A stretch of 64,000 bases of DNA from Leifsonia sp. fls2-241-R2A-40a. Lineage in GTDB: Bacteria; Actinomycetota; Actinomycetes; Actinomycetales; Microbacteriaceae. The notes beneath the pieces are model-generated. The model was not told the DNA's origin, ran no database searches, and saw nothing but the letters and a program-made list of their open reading frames with translations. Below, in pieces: positions 7,309 to 16,042 of the stretch (positions within the stretch are counted from its first letter, which is position 1; each line of letters opens with the position of its first letter). The stretch is taken from assembly GCF_030209575.1 (NCBI RefSeq), contig NZ_JARVRS010000001.1, positions 3,410,001-3,474,000 of the forward strand, written 5' to 3'. Position numbers and translations under genes: made by a program.

Positions 7309-7943
7309 CGTGCCGCGCGCCTCCGGTCGTGCACGAGCTGCATCTCGCGCAGCAGGGCGTCGCTCGCGTAGGGACCGTCGCCGCCGAGCTCGGTCATGAT
7401 CGCGTCGACGATGTGGTCCGGACGGTTCTGGCTCATCTTCTGCTTGGCGACCACGCGTGTCGGCGTCAGGCGCAGCCCGACCGTGCCGGAGGAGATGCGC
7501 TCGGCGTACGCAGCATCCTCCAGCGTGCCGCGCATGCGGCGCGGCGTCGGCAGCTCGTCCTCGAAGTGGTCGACCAACCGGGCCAGGACGTCGAGGTTCT
7601 CTTCCGGGCTCAGGATCTCGGGAATGCCGGAGAAGTGCGCCGAGATGAAGTTCCAGGTCGGCACGGCGGGGTTCTCGTCGTACCACCCGGACGAGATGTA
7701 GCCGTGCGGACCCTGCACGATCACGAGAAGCTCATGGTCGCCCAGTTCGTGCAGCTGCTCGTCGGGGCGCCCGACGTGGGTGAGAAGGGTCAGCTCCTCC
7801 CGCGTCTCGTCGAGGATGACGGGGTAGTGCGACGCCACCAGCCCGTTCGATGTGCTGCTCACGAAGGTCGCCCACGGGTTCTCGCGGACGAGCCGCTTCA
7901 ACTCGACCGGGTCGCCCAGGGTGAAGCTGGGATTCTGTCGCAC
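7305..7943 (-). CDS. PaiB-type FMN-binding protein
   Basis: The 212-residue protein starts at GTG 7943, chosen because GGAGGAGCA lies directly ahead. It reads VRQNPSFTLGDPVELKRLV and has the PaiB features: ATFVSSTSNGLVASHYPVI, LLTHVGRPDEQLHEL, VQGPHGYISSGWY and PTWNFISAHFSG, the split-barrel flavin fold. In Bacillus PaiB is described as a negative regulator of sporulation and protease genes and in others as an FMN-binding enzyme-like protein. No DNA-binding motif is visible here, so I would treat it as a flavoprotein with unknown role. It is third in the operon and coupled to the amidohydrolase through ATGA. Confidence 0.8.
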   Translation of the reverse strand: MRQNPSFTLGDPVELKRLVRENPWATFVSSTSNGLVASHYPVILDETREELTLLTHVGRPDEQLHELGDHELLVIVQGPHGYISSGWYDENPAVPTWNFISAHFSGIPEILSPEENLDVLARLVDHFEDELPTPRRMRGTLEDAAYAERISSGTVGLRLTPTRVVAKQKMSQNRPDHIVDAIMTELGGDGPYASDALLREMQLVHDRRRAAR

Positions 7944-7951
7944 TGCTCCTC

Positions 7952-8932
7952 CTACGCCTGGTCCACCGGGCACCAGTACAGCTTGCGGCTGGCCAGCTCC
8001 TCCATCACGATGTGCGTGCCGCACACCCGGCACGGCAGGCCCTCGCGCTTGTAGACCCAGTGCCGGTCCTCGCGGCTCGCCATCGCGCGCCGGTAGGAAT
8101 CCTCGTCCAGGTCGTCCATCGTCATCATCTGACCGGTCTCGACGCCGATGCGCAGCAGGTGCACCCAGTCGCGCCAGAGCGCGCGGACCGTGTCCTCCGG
8201 CACCTTCTTGCCCGGCGTGTGCGGGTTCTGTCGCGCCCGGAACAGGAGCTCGGCGCGGTAGACGTTCCCGATGCCGCTGACGACGCTCTGGTCCATGAGC
8301 AGTAGGGCGATGGACGTCGGCTTGCGTCGGACGATCGAGACGAAGCGCTCCTCCGCCTCCGGGCCGTCGTCGACCTGCGGATCGGGTCCGAGCTTTGCGA
8401 TCACGGCATCCACCTGGGCCGGATCGAGCACCTCGCACGCCGTCGGACCGCGCAGGTCGGCGACCGCGGTGTCGGTGAGCAGCCGGACGCGGACCTGGCC
8501 GATCGGCTCGGGCGGGAAGCTCGTGATCTCGGCCTCGACCTTCTCGGACTCGGCCATGCGCAGCCGGGTGCGGCGCGGTGCGCCGATCGAGTGCAGGGAG
8601 TTCTCGCCGGCGCTGTCGAGGATCACGTCCGTTCCCCGCTGGTTGGTCTGGCCCATCCGGCCGTTGGCGCTGGCGATCGTCGGGTCGATGCTGATGTCGC
8701 CCGCGAAGTCCCAGGCGCCGTAGAGCCCCAGGTGGACGCGCAGCCAGAGGTCGTTGTCGAACTGCAGGAACATCTGCTTGCCGACCGCTTTGGCGTCGGT
8801 CATGACGTGGCCGTCGATCCGCGTCGCGTCCGCGGCGAACCGCCCCTGCGGCGAGGACACCGCGACGCGATGCCCGACGAAGTTGACCGCGAACTGCTTC
8901 GCGATGCGGTGGACGGAGTGACCCTCGGGCAT
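7952..8932 (-). CDS. Fpg/Nei-family DNA glycosylase-lyase
   Basis: The 326-residue base-excision repair enzyme starts MPEGHSVHR, with Pro2 as the catalytic nucleophile and Glu3 conserved; the EGH start is of Nei type. VGKQMFLQFDNDLWLRVHLGLYG matches the N-terminal barrel, and VVSGIGNVYRAELLFRARQNP matches the helix-two-turn-helix. The C-terminal zinc finger reads CRVCG then WCPVDQA after 16 residues, so three of the four usual cysteines are present and an Asp stands where the fourth would be. The ATG shares one base with the rpiB stop (TGATG), so the two genes are coupled. Confidence 0.85.
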   Translation of the reverse strand: MPEGHSVHRIAKQFAVNFVGHRVAVSSPQGRFAADATRIDGHVMTDAKAVGKQMFLQFDNDLWLRVHLGLYGAWDFAGDISIDPTIASANGRMGQTNQRGTDVILDSAGENSLHSIGAPRRTRLRMAESEKVEAEITSFPPEPIGQVRVRLLTDTAVADLRGPTACEVLDPAQVDAVIAKLGPDPQVDDGPEAEERFVSIVRRKPTSIALLLMDQSVVSGIGNVYRAELLFRARQNPHTPGKKVPEDTVRALWRDWVHLLRIGVETGQMMTMDDLDEDSYRRAMASREDRHWVYKREGLPCRVCGTHIVMEELASRKLYWCPVDQA

Positions 8933-9420
8933 CAGTGGTCCACGTGCTTGCCCGCGATGTCGCCGGTGGCCTCGTACTCGGCCAGCTGAGCGATCCGGCG
9001 GACGTGCCGCTCTTCGAACGAGAAGGGCTCGGCGATGAAGGTGTCGATGAAGCTCGTGGCCTCTTCGACGGTGTGCTGGCGGGCACCGATCGCGATCACG
9101 TTGGCGTCGTTGTGCTGACGCGCGAGCAGCGCGGTCGACTCGCTCCAGACCAGGGCGGCGCGCGCACCGCGGACTTTGTTGGCCGCAATCTGCTCGCCGT
9201 TGCCGGAGCCGCCGAAGACGATGCCGAGTGCATCCACCCCGGCCTGCTGGTCGCGGACGACGGCCGCCGCGGCGTTGATGCAGAACGCCGGATAGTCGTC
9301 GATCGGGTCGTACTCGACCGGACCATGGTCGATCACCTCGTGGCCGGCCGCCGTCAAGTGCTCCTGCAGGTGCTTGCTGAAGTCGAGACCGGCGTGATCG
9401 GTGGCGATGTGGATGCGCAT
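8932..9420 (-). CDS. rpiB: Ribose-5-phosphate isomerase B
   Basis: The 162-residue protein interconverts ribose-5-phosphate and ribulose-5-phosphate in the pentose phosphate pathway. MRIHIATDHAGLDFS, the anion-binding VFGGSGNGEQIAANKV and NVIAIGARQHT identify RpiB. As in the mycobacterial enzyme, the usual active-site Cys is not at its position and the Glu in GNGEQ is the likely base. The ATG at 9420 is chosen over a GTG two codons upstream because a -10 TAGACT ends six bases before the ATG. It is the first gene of a four-gene operon with DNA repair and hydrolase genes. Confidence 0.92.
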   Translation of the reverse strand: MRIHIATDHAGLDFSKHLQEHLTAAGHEVIDHGPVEYDPIDDYPAFCINAAAAVVRDQQAGVDALGIVFGGSGNGEQIAANKVRGARAALVWSESTALLARQHNDANVIAIGARQHTVEEATSFIDTFIAEPFSFEERHVRRIAQLAEYEATGDIAGKHVDH

Positions 9421-9426
9421 ATCCAC

Positions 9427-9432
9427 AGTCTA
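9427..9432 (-). promoter_or_regulatory. -10 TAGACT, predicted leaderless rpiB start
   Basis: TAGACT ends six bases before the ATG at 9420 on the minus strand and drives the rpiB operon. Confidence 0.55.
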
Positions 9433-9465
9433 GAGATGGCCACCGACGGCGTCGGCGCCGGTGGC

Positions 9466-9471
9466 TAAGGT
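9466..9471 (+). promoter_or_regulatory. -10 TAAGGT of pepN
   Basis: TAAGGT predicts a start point near 9478 and a leader of about 43 bases that contains AAGGAG at 9509-9514, ahead of the TTG start at 9521. Confidence 0.4.
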
Positions 9472-9520
9472 GGTTGCGGTGGACACGATCCACGCCATCC
9501 CATCGTCCAAGGAGTCAGCG

Positions 9521-12067
9521 TTGCCCGGAGAAAACCTCACCCGCACCGAAGCACAGGAGCGCGCCGCGCTCGTCCGCACCCACAGCTACGACGTCAGCCT
9601 CGACCTGACCACCGGGCCGGAGACCTTCCTCAGCGCGACGACCGTGCGCTTCTCGGCGAAGGCGGGTGCGTCGACCTTCATCGACGCCATCACGCGGACG
9701 GTGCACTCGGTCACGCTGAACGGTGCGGAGCTCGACCCGGCGTCGGTGAGCGACGGCGTGCGCATCCAGCTCGACGACCTCCAGGACGAGAACGAGCTGA
9801 CCGTCGTCTCCGACGCGATCTACACCAACACCGGCGAGGGCCTGCACCGCTTCGTCGACCCGGTCGACGGCGAGGTGTACCTCTACAGCCAGTTCGAGGT
9901 GCCGGACTCGCGCCGCATGTTCGCCGTGTTCGAGCAGCCCGACCTCAAGGCCGAGTTCACCTTCACGGTCACCTCGCCCGCGCACTGGGCGGTCGTGAGC
10001 AACTCCCCCACACCCGAGCCGCAGGACGCGGGTGACGACAAGAAGGTCTGGGCGTTCCCGCCGACCCCGGTCATCTCCTCCTACATCACGGCACTCATCG
10101 CCGGTCCGTACGAGTCGGTGCACAGCGAGCTGACCAGCCGCGACGGCCGCACCATCCCGCTCGGCGTCTACACGCGCAAGAGCCTCTCCGAGTACCTCGA
10201 CGCCGACTACATCTTCGACAAGACCCGCGAGGGCTTCACCTTCTACGAGGAGCGCTTCGACTACGCGTACCCCTTCGAGAAGTACGACCAGCTGTTCGTC
10301 CCGGAGTTCAACGCGGGCGCGATGGAGAACGCCGGCGCGGTGACCTTCACCGAGACCTACGTGTTCCGCTCCAAGGTGACCGACGCGATCAAGGAGCGCC
10401 GGGTCGTCACGATCCTGCACGAGCTCGCCCACATGTGGTTCGGCGACCTCGTGACCATGAAGTGGTGGAACGACCTCTGGCTGAACGAGTCGTTCGCCGA
10501 GTACGCCTCCACCCTCGCCACCGCTGAGGCGACCGAATGGACCGAGGCCTGGACGACGTTCGCCGCGATGGAGAAGAGCTGGGCGTACCGCCAGGACCAG
10601 CTCCCCTCGACGCACCCGATCGTCGCGACGATCAACGACCTGGAGGACGTCCAGGTCAACTTCGACGGCATCACCTACGCCAAGGGCGCCTCGGTGCTCA
10701 AGCAGCTCGTCGCGTGGGTCGGTCAGGACGACTTCCTCGCCGGAGTCGCGCAGTACTTCAAGAAGCACGCGCACGGCAACACCGAGCTGAAGGACCTGCT
10801 GGTCGAGCTCGAGGCCACCAGCGGCCGCGACCTGACCGACTGGTCGAAGAAGTGGCTGGAGACCGCCGGCGTGAACACGCTCCGGCCGGAGCTCGAGGTC
10901 GATGCGGACGGCACGATCACCTCGTTCGCCGTGCTTCAGACGGCGGCCACCGACTACCCGACCATCCGCCCGCACCGCCTTGCCATCGGCCTCTACAACC
11001 TCCGCGACGGCAAGTTGGTGCGCGAGAACCGCATCGAGCTGGATGTGGACGGCGAGCGCACCGACGTCGCCGAGCTGGTCGGCACCCGCCGCCCGGATCT
11101 CGTCCTCATCAACGACGACGACCTGGCCTACGCCAAGATCCGTCTCGACGAGGAGTCGCTGAAGGTCGCGATCGAGCACCTCTCCGCCATCGAGAGCCCG
11201 CTCGCCCGATCCCTGGTCTGGGGTGCGGTCTGGGATGCGACCCGCGACGCCGAGACGGGTGCGAGCGACTACGTGCGCCTGGTGCTGGGCAACATCGCGT
11301 CCGAGACCGAGTCGACGACGATCCGCACGACGCTCAACCAGCTGGTGCTGGCGGCCACGGCGTACGTCGCTCCCGAGCGGCAGGCCGAGACCGCGCAGAA
11401 CGCCGCTTCGGCGCTCTGGGAGCTCGCGAAGGGCGCGGAGGCGGGAAGCGACGCACAGTTCCAGTTCGTGAAGTTCTTCGCCGCGCTGGCTTCCACCGAC
11501 GAGCAGCTCGCGACGGTCGCCGCCCTGCGCGACGGCTCGGTGAAGCTCGACGGGCTGACGATCGACACCGACCTCGCGTGGGAACTGCTGATCGCGCTCG
11601 TCGCGGGCGGCGCGGCGGGCAATGCCGAGATCGACGAGGCCCTGGCTGCGGACAACACCGCGAACGGCGGCCAGTTCGCTGCGCAGGCGCGCGCCAGCAT
11701 CCCGACGCTCGAAGGCAAGCAGGCGGCGTGGGATTCGGTGTTCGGCGCGGACACGCTGCCGAACACGATCGTCCGCTACACGGGCATCGGGTTCCAGCGG
11801 GCGAAGCACAAGACGGTGCTGGCCGCGTTCATCGAGCCGTACTTCGCCTCCCTGCAGGACATCTGGACGTCGCGGACCTACAAGATCGCCGAGTACCTGG
11901 TCGAGGGCATGTACCCGGCTCCGCTGGCGAACGAGCAGCTGCGCGACGCCACGCGTGCCTGGCTCGACGCCAACTCCGAGCCGGCCGCCCTGCGCCGCAT
12001 GGTGGTCGAGAACCTCGCCGGCGTCGAGCGGGCACTGGCCGCGCAGAAGCGCGACGCGTCCGCCTGA
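9521..12067 (+). CDS. pepN: Aminopeptidase N, M1 family
   Basis: The 848-residue zinc aminopeptidase removes N-terminal residues from peptides in the cytoplasm. The substrate-anchoring motif GAMENAG lies near residue 266. The zinc site HELAH (about residues 299-303) is followed after 18 residues by the third ligand in NESFAEY. The C-terminal ERAP1-like helical domain fills the second half (LARSLVWGAVWDA onward), giving the usual length for actinobacterial PepN. A TTG start at 9521 is chosen because AAGGAG lies at the right spacing and family members begin PGENLTRTEAQERAAL; a GTG-initiated extension from 9461 would overlap the promoter. A hairpin at 12088-12121 terminates the gene. Confidence 0.95.
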   Translation: MPGENLTRTEAQERAALVRTHSYDVSLDLTTGPETFLSATTVRFSAKAGASTFIDAITRTVHSVTLNGAELDPASVSDGVRIQLDDLQDENELTVVSDAIYTNTGEGLHRFVDPVDGEVYLYSQFEVPDSRRMFAVFEQPDLKAEFTFTVTSPAHWAVVSNSPTPEPQDAGDDKKVWAFPPTPVISSYITALIAGPYESVHSELTSRDGRTIPLGVYTRKSLSEYLDADYIFDKTREGFTFYEERFDYAYPFEKYDQLFVPEFNAGAMENAGAVTFTETYVFRSKVTDAIKERRVVTILHELAHMWFGDLVTMKWWNDLWLNESFAEYASTLATAEATEWTEAWTTFAAMEKSWAYRQDQLPSTHPIVATINDLEDVQVNFDGITYAKGASVLKQLVAWVGQDDFLAGVAQYFKKHAHGNTELKDLLVELEATSGRDLTDWSKKWLETAGVNTLRPELEVDADGTITSFAVLQTAATDYPTIRPHRLAIGLYNLRDGKLVRENRIELDVDGERTDVAELVGTRRPDLVLINDDDLAYAKIRLDEESLKVAIEHLSAIESPLARSLVWGAVWDATRDAETGASDYVRLVLGNIASETESTTIRTTLNQLVLAATAYVAPERQAETAQNAASALWELAKGAEAGSDAQFQFVKFFAALASTDEQLATVAALRDGSVKLDGLTIDTDLAWELLIALVAGGAAGNAEIDEALAADNTANGGQFAAQARASIPTLEGKQAAWDSVFGADTLPNTIVRYTGIGFQRAKHKTVLAAFIEPYFASLQDIWTSRTYKIAEYLVEGMYPAPLANEQLRDATRAWLDANSEPAALRRMVVENLAGVERALAAQKRDASA

Positions 12068-12087
12068 TCGACCCACCGGGTGACACC

Positions 12088-12121
12088 ACGAGGGGCTCCG
12101 CCGAACGGCGGGGTCCCTCGT
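12088..12121 (+). terminator. Terminator after pepN
   Basis: ACGAGGG and CCGCC pair with GGCGG and CCCTCGT around a GAAC tetraloop, with three-base internal loops, 20 bases after the pepN stop. Confidence 0.55.
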
Positions 12122-12181
12122 CCCATTCCGGGCTCCCGCTCGTCGTACCCGAGGACGATGACGGCGGCACCCGGTGGCCCC

Positions 12182-12187
12182 TAGTCT
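12182..12187 (+). promoter_or_regulatory. -10 TAGTCT, predicted leaderless start at 12194
   Basis: TAGTCT ends six bases before the ATG of the ABC ATPase and would drive the four-gene ABC and two-component operon. Confidence 0.5.
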
Positions 12188-12193
12188 CGGAGC

Positions 12194-13105
12194 ATGATCC
12201 AGCTCGATCACCTGACCAAACGTTTCGGCCCGAAGACCGCCGTCGACGACATCACCGTCACCATCCAGCCCGGCAAAGTCACCGGCTTCCTCGGCCCGAA
12301 CGGAGCCGGGAAGTCGACCACCATGCGCATGATCATGGGCCTCGACCGTCCCACCAAGGGAACCGCTCTCATCAACGGCAAGCGGTACGCCGAGTTCCGT
12401 TCGCCCCTCACCGAAGTCGGCGCCCTGCTCGACGCGAAGGCCATCCACACCGGCCGCACCGCGTACGCGCACCTGCTGGCGCTGGCCGCTACGCACGGCA
12501 TCCCGAAGTCGCGCGTCCACGAGGTGATCGGGATGACCGGTCTCGAGTCCGTCGCCAGCAAGCGCGTCGGCGGGTTCTCGCTCGGGATGGGTCAGCGCCT
12601 CGGCATCGCCGCTGCGATGCTCGGCGACCCGGCCACGCTCATCCTCGACGAGCCGGTGAACGGGCTCGACCCGGAGGGCGTGCTGTGGGTGCGCCAGTTC
12701 GCCCGGCACCTCGCCGGGCAGGGCCGGACGATCTTCCTCTCGTCGCACCTGATGAGCGAGATGGCGCAGACCGCCGACCACATCGTCGTGCTGGGCCGCG
12801 GCCGTGTGCTCGCGGATGCGCCGGTCGACCGCATCCTCGCCGGTGCGACCCGCCGCGCTGTCCGCGTGCGCACCCCGCAGCCGGAGCAGCTCGCCCGCGC
12901 CGTCGCCGGCTCGGATGTCGCCGTCACCGGTGTCGAGGCGCAGCTGCTCGAGATCACCGGCCTGACGGCCGCGCAGATCGGCGAGACCGCCGCGCGCGAC
13001 GGAATCGTGCTGCACGAACTGACGCCGATCAGCGCCTCGCTCGAGGAGGCCTACCTCGAGCTCACCCAGGACGACGTCGAGTACCGCACGGAGGTCAGCC
13101 GATGA
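12194..13105 (+). CDS. ABC transporter ATP-binding protein (drug-efflux/BcrA type)
   Basis: The 303-residue ATPase has Walker A GPNGAGKST near residues 36-44, signature FSLGMGQR near 128, Walker B LILDEPVNGLDPEG near 150 and switch His in LSSHLMSEM. The C-terminal 80 residues form the accessory domain of DrrA/BcrA-type ATPases. With the permease encoded after it (ATGA overlap) it forms an exporter of a small hydrophobic or peptide compound. Genes for a histidine kinase and regulator follow without a gap, the layout of antibiotic-sensing and detoxification modules, so the substrate may be a cell-envelope antibiotic. That is inference. Confidence 0.88.
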   Translation: MIQLDHLTKRFGPKTAVDDITVTIQPGKVTGFLGPNGAGKSTTMRMIMGLDRPTKGTALINGKRYAEFRSPLTEVGALLDAKAIHTGRTAYAHLLALAATHGIPKSRVHEVIGMTGLESVASKRVGGFSLGMGQRLGIAAAMLGDPATLILDEPVNGLDPEGVLWVRQFARHLAGQGRTIFLSSHLMSEMAQTADHIVVLGRGRVLADAPVDRILAGATRRAVRVRTPQPEQLARAVAGSDVAVTGVEAQLLEITGLTAAQIGETAARDGIVLHELTPISASLEEAYLELTQDDVEYRTEVSR

Positions 13106-13968
13106 GCACCGCAACCGTATCCACCCAGGTCCCTGGCCACCCGCACACCTCCCTCGGGCGGCTCAGCTTCGCGCGGGTCATCCGGTCGGAGTGGATCAAG
13201 CTCCGCACTCTGCGGTCGACGTTCTGGACGTTGATCAGCGCTGTCGTACTGGTCGTCGGCATCGCCACGCTGGTCGCTTTCGCTATCCCCGACAAGACCA
13301 CGCTGGTCGACCGGGTCGCTCCGGCCCAACGGGTCGCGATCGAAGCTCAGGCTGCGGGCTTTGCGACCACCGCCGCCACCGCGGGGCTCACGTTCGCGTC
13401 GCTCGTCATCGCCGTGCTCGGCGTGCTGGTGATCAGCGGCGAATTCAGCACCGGGATGATCCGGTCGTCGTTCACGGCGGTCCCCCGCCGGTTCCCCGTG
13501 TTCGCGGCGAAGACGCTCGTGCTGTTCGTCGTAGCGTTCGTCGTCGGCCTGATCTCGTCGGCGCTGTCGTGGGCGGTCGCCGTTCCGGTGCTCACCGGCA
13601 AGGGCTACACCGGTGACCTCTTCGCGGCGGACACACTGTGGAACATCCTCGGCGCCGGTGCCTACCTCGGCCTCGTCGCTGTGTTCGCACTCGGCGTCGG
13701 CGCCATCCTCAAGTCGACTGCCGGTGGAATCGCCGCTGCCCTCGGCGTCATCCTGGTGCTACCGATCATCGCGAGCCTGGTGAGCAGCCTGACCCGCACC
13801 GAGTGGCTGGCCGACGCGCAGCGCTACCTGCTCAGCAACGCCGGGCAGGGCATGGCCGGCGTCGCCAACGGCGGAGTCGAGCCGTGGGCGAACGTCGTGA
13901 CTGTCCTCGTCTGGGCTGCGGTCGCGTTCATCATCGGATCCGTGCTGCTCCAGCGCCGGGACGCCTGA
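13102..13968 (+). CDS. ABC-2 type permease
   Basis: The 288-residue protein starts at the ATG overlapping the ATPase stop. After a short cytoplasmic part (SFARVIRSEWIKLRTLRSTFWT, the typical opening of ABC-2 exporters) come about six membrane segments, near residues 35-58, 88-112, 130-155, 175-198, 205-228 and 260-283. ISGEFSTGMIRSSFTAVPRR between helices 2 and 3 is the coupling region commonly found in these permeases. It should dimerise or pair with the preceding ATPase. The following kinase gene starts only seven bases after its stop. Confidence 0.85.
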   Translation: MSTATVSTQVPGHPHTSLGRLSFARVIRSEWIKLRTLRSTFWTLISAVVLVVGIATLVAFAIPDKTTLVDRVAPAQRVAIEAQAAGFATTAATAGLTFASLVIAVLGVLVISGEFSTGMIRSSFTAVPRRFPVFAAKTLVLFVVAFVVGLISSALSWAVAVPVLTGKGYTGDLFAADTLWNILGAGAYLGLVAVFALGVGAILKSTAGGIAAALGVILVLPIIASLVSSLTRTEWLADAQRYLLSNAGQGMAGVANGGVEPWANVVTVLVWAAVAFIIGSVLLQRRDA

Positions 13969-13975
13969 CCCGCGC

Positions 13976-15316
13976 GTGACTCCGGAAGCGACACCCGCGG
14001 ACGCCCCGGGCGGTCTCGAACTGCCGAGACCCCCCGGGGCGATCCGTCGCTTCCTGACGGCGCATCCCGTCGCCGTCGACGTGTTCGTCGCCGCGGTGTA
14101 CCTGGTGCCGACGCTGATCGGCGGCCTCGTGATCGCGTCGTGGCATCCGAGCATCCAGGAGACCATCCACCTGGTGCTCTCCGTCGTCGCCGGTGTCGCC
14201 CTGCTCGCGAGACGGCAGCGGCCGGCGCTGGTCTTCGCCGCCGCCACGGTGCTGCTCGGCGCCAGTGTCTTCCTCGGGCGCGACATGGATGTGCTCCCTA
14301 CTCTCCTCGCGCTCTACGCGCTCGCGGTCTACCGCAGCATCCGCTCCGCCTGGATCGCCTTCGGTGTCACCTCGGCGGTCACAATCGTGACCCTGACGGT
14401 GGAGGTGCTGCTCGCCCAGGCGAAGGTGTTCACGCCGCTGCAGACCGCGGCGCTGCCCTCGGGCATCCTCGTGCTGTCGTTCTCGGTGGTCGCGGTGCTC
14501 ATCGGCAGCAACACCGGCAACCGGAGGCGGTATCTGGATGCGCTCATCGACCGCGCCCGCCAGCTGGCGCGCGAGCGGGACCAGCAGGCGGAGATCGCCG
14601 CGGCCGCGGAGCGGAGCCGGATCGCACGCGAGATGCACGACATCGTCTCCCACAGCCTCACCGTGATGATCACGCTCGCGGACGGATCGGCGCGCGTCGC
14701 GGAAGCGGAGCCGGAGCCGGCGCCGGCGCGATCGGTTCAGGCGATGCGGCTCGTGGCGGAGACCGGGCGCGGCGCCCTCGCGGACATGCGGCGCCTGCTG
14801 GGCGTGCTGCACGACGGCGACGGCGACACGGCCGCACGCGCGCCGCAGCCGGGCGTCGGCGACCTGGCCGACCTCGTCGAGACCTTTCGCGCCGCGGGCC
14901 TGCCGGTGCGGATCACCGTCTCGGGCATCCCACCGGAGGACGTCGGGCAGCAGCTGACGGTGTTCCGGGTGGTGCAGGAGGGACTGACCAACGCGCTGCG
15001 GTACGCCGCATCGTCGACCGCTGTGCGCGTGGTCATCGTGTTCCAGCCGGGCACGGTGATCATCACCATCGACGACGATGCGGCGCTGCACGCGGCGCCC
15101 GCGCCGGGGTCCGGGCGCGGGCTGATCGGGTTGCGCGAGCGCGTGGGGCTGTACGGCGGGGCGCTGGAAGCAGGACCGCGTCCGGGTGGGGGGTGGCGGG
15201 TGCGCGCCGTGTTCGAGGCGGTGCGGAGTCCGGGCACGCCGGCAACGGCGGCCCCGCAGCCACCGCCCGCATCCCCTAGCCCCACCATCCCGGACACCAT
15301 CGAGGAGACCCCGTGA
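13976..15316 (+). CDS. Sensor histidine kinase, HisKA_3 type
   Basis: The 446-residue protein starts at GTG 13976. The N-terminal half has about five or six membrane segments (near residues 35-55, 62-80, 85-105, 110-135, 145-170) with hardly any extracytoplasmic sensor domain, so the signal is likely sensed in the membrane or through the neighbouring ABC transporter. The kinase core has RSRIAREMHDIVSHSLTVM with the phospho-accepting His near residue 222, the N-box VVQEGLTNALRYA and the glycine box GRGLIGLRERVGLYGG. A Pro/Ala-rich tail follows. The GTGA overlap with the next gene couples it to the regulator. Confidence 0.88.
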   Translation: MTPEATPADAPGGLELPRPPGAIRRFLTAHPVAVDVFVAAVYLVPTLIGGLVIASWHPSIQETIHLVLSVVAGVALLARRQRPALVFAAATVLLGASVFLGRDMDVLPTLLALYALAVYRSIRSAWIAFGVTSAVTIVTLTVEVLLAQAKVFTPLQTAALPSGILVLSFSVVAVLIGSNTGNRRRYLDALIDRARQLARERDQQAEIAAAAERSRIAREMHDIVSHSLTVMITLADGSARVAEAEPEPAPARSVQAMRLVAETGRGALADMRRLLGVLHDGDGDTAARAPQPGVGDLADLVETFRAAGLPVRITVSGIPPEDVGQQLTVFRVVQEGLTNALRYAASSTAVRVVIVFQPGTVIITIDDDAALHAAPAPGSGRGLIGLRERVGLYGGALEAGPRPGGGWRVRAVFEAVRSPGTPATAAPQPPPASPSPTIPDTIEETP

Positions 15317-15987
15317 CCGACCCCGTCATCCGCATCCTGCTCGTCGATGACCAGCAGCTGGTCCGTCTCGGCTTCCGCATGGTGCTCGAGGCCGAGCCCG
15401 ACCTGGTCGTGGTCGGAGAGGCCGCCGACGGCGCTGAGGCTGTGCGGCTCGCCGCCGGGGTGCGGCCGGATGTGGTGCTGATGGATGTCCGCATGCCGGC
15501 CCTCGACGGAATCGAGGCGACTCGGCGCATCGTCGAGGCGAACCCTGAGGCCCGCATCATCATCCTGACGACGTTCGACCTCGACGAGTACGCGTTCGGC
15601 GGCCTCCGTGCGGGGGCCAGCGGATTCCTGCTCAAGGATGCGCGTCCCGATGAACTGATCGGCGCGGTCCGGGCAGTGGCCGCCGGCGACGCCGCCGTCT
15701 CGGCACGCGTGACGCGGGCGATGCTCGACCTCTTCGCCGACCGCCTCCCCGCAGGCAGGGCGATAGGCCCGGCCGACGACGATGCCGCCGCCGCGCTGAC
15801 GCCGCGGGAACGGGAGATCCTCGTCGCGATGGGCGAAGGCCTCAGCAACGGCGAGATCGGGGCGCGGTACTACCTGACGGAGTCCACGGTCAAAACGCAT
15901 GTCGGCCGGGTGCTGTCGAAGCTGCAGCTGCGCGACCGGGTGCACGCCGTCATCTTCGCCTACGAGAACGGACTGCTCGAGCGCTGA
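15313..15987 (+). CDS. NarL/FixJ-family response regulator
   Basis: The 224-residue regulator has a receiver domain (VDDQQ, phospho-acceptor Asp58 in LMDVRMPALDG, conserved Lys near 108 in FLLKDARP) and a LuxR-type helix-turn-helix (LTPREREILVAMGEGLSNGEIGARYYLTESTVKTHVGRVL). It is the last gene of the ABC-kinase-regulator operon and most likely controls the operon itself. An inverted repeat GATCTGCGC (15986-15994) with 16017-16025 overlaps its stop codon and may be a weak terminator. Confidence 0.9.
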   Translation: MTDPVIRILLVDDQQLVRLGFRMVLEAEPDLVVVGEAADGAEAVRLAAGVRPDVVLMDVRMPALDGIEATRRIVEANPEARIIILTTFDLDEYAFGGLRAGASGFLLKDARPDELIGAVRAVAAGDAAVSARVTRAMLDLFADRLPAGRAIGPADDDAAAALTPREREILVAMGEGLSNGEIGARYYLTESTVKTHVGRVLSKLQLRDRVHAVIFAYENGLLER

Positions 15988-16025
15988 TCTGCGCGGCGAT
16001 TCCAGCGACTGCCAAGGCGCAGATC
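15986..16025 (+). terminator. Possible terminator after the regulator gene
   Basis: GATCTGCGC pairs with GCGCAGATC across a 22-base loop; there is no T-run, so the terminator role is weak. Confidence 0.3.
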
Positions 16026-16027
16026 GG

Positions 16028-16033
16028 TAGGCT
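16028..16033 (+). promoter_or_regulatory. -10 TAGGCT of the MscS gene
   Basis: TAGGCT ends nine bases before the ATG at 16043, giving a leader of only a few bases. Confidence 0.4.
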
Positions 16034-16042
16034 CGAGCGGGT

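Noticed and set aside
9515-13114. Minus-strand open frame of about 1200 codons opposite pepN and the ABC genes
   Set aside because: It is an antisense shadow caused by high GC third positions; the plus strand has clear families with motifs throughout, and the shadow shows repetitive Arg/Gly/Val/Asp composition.
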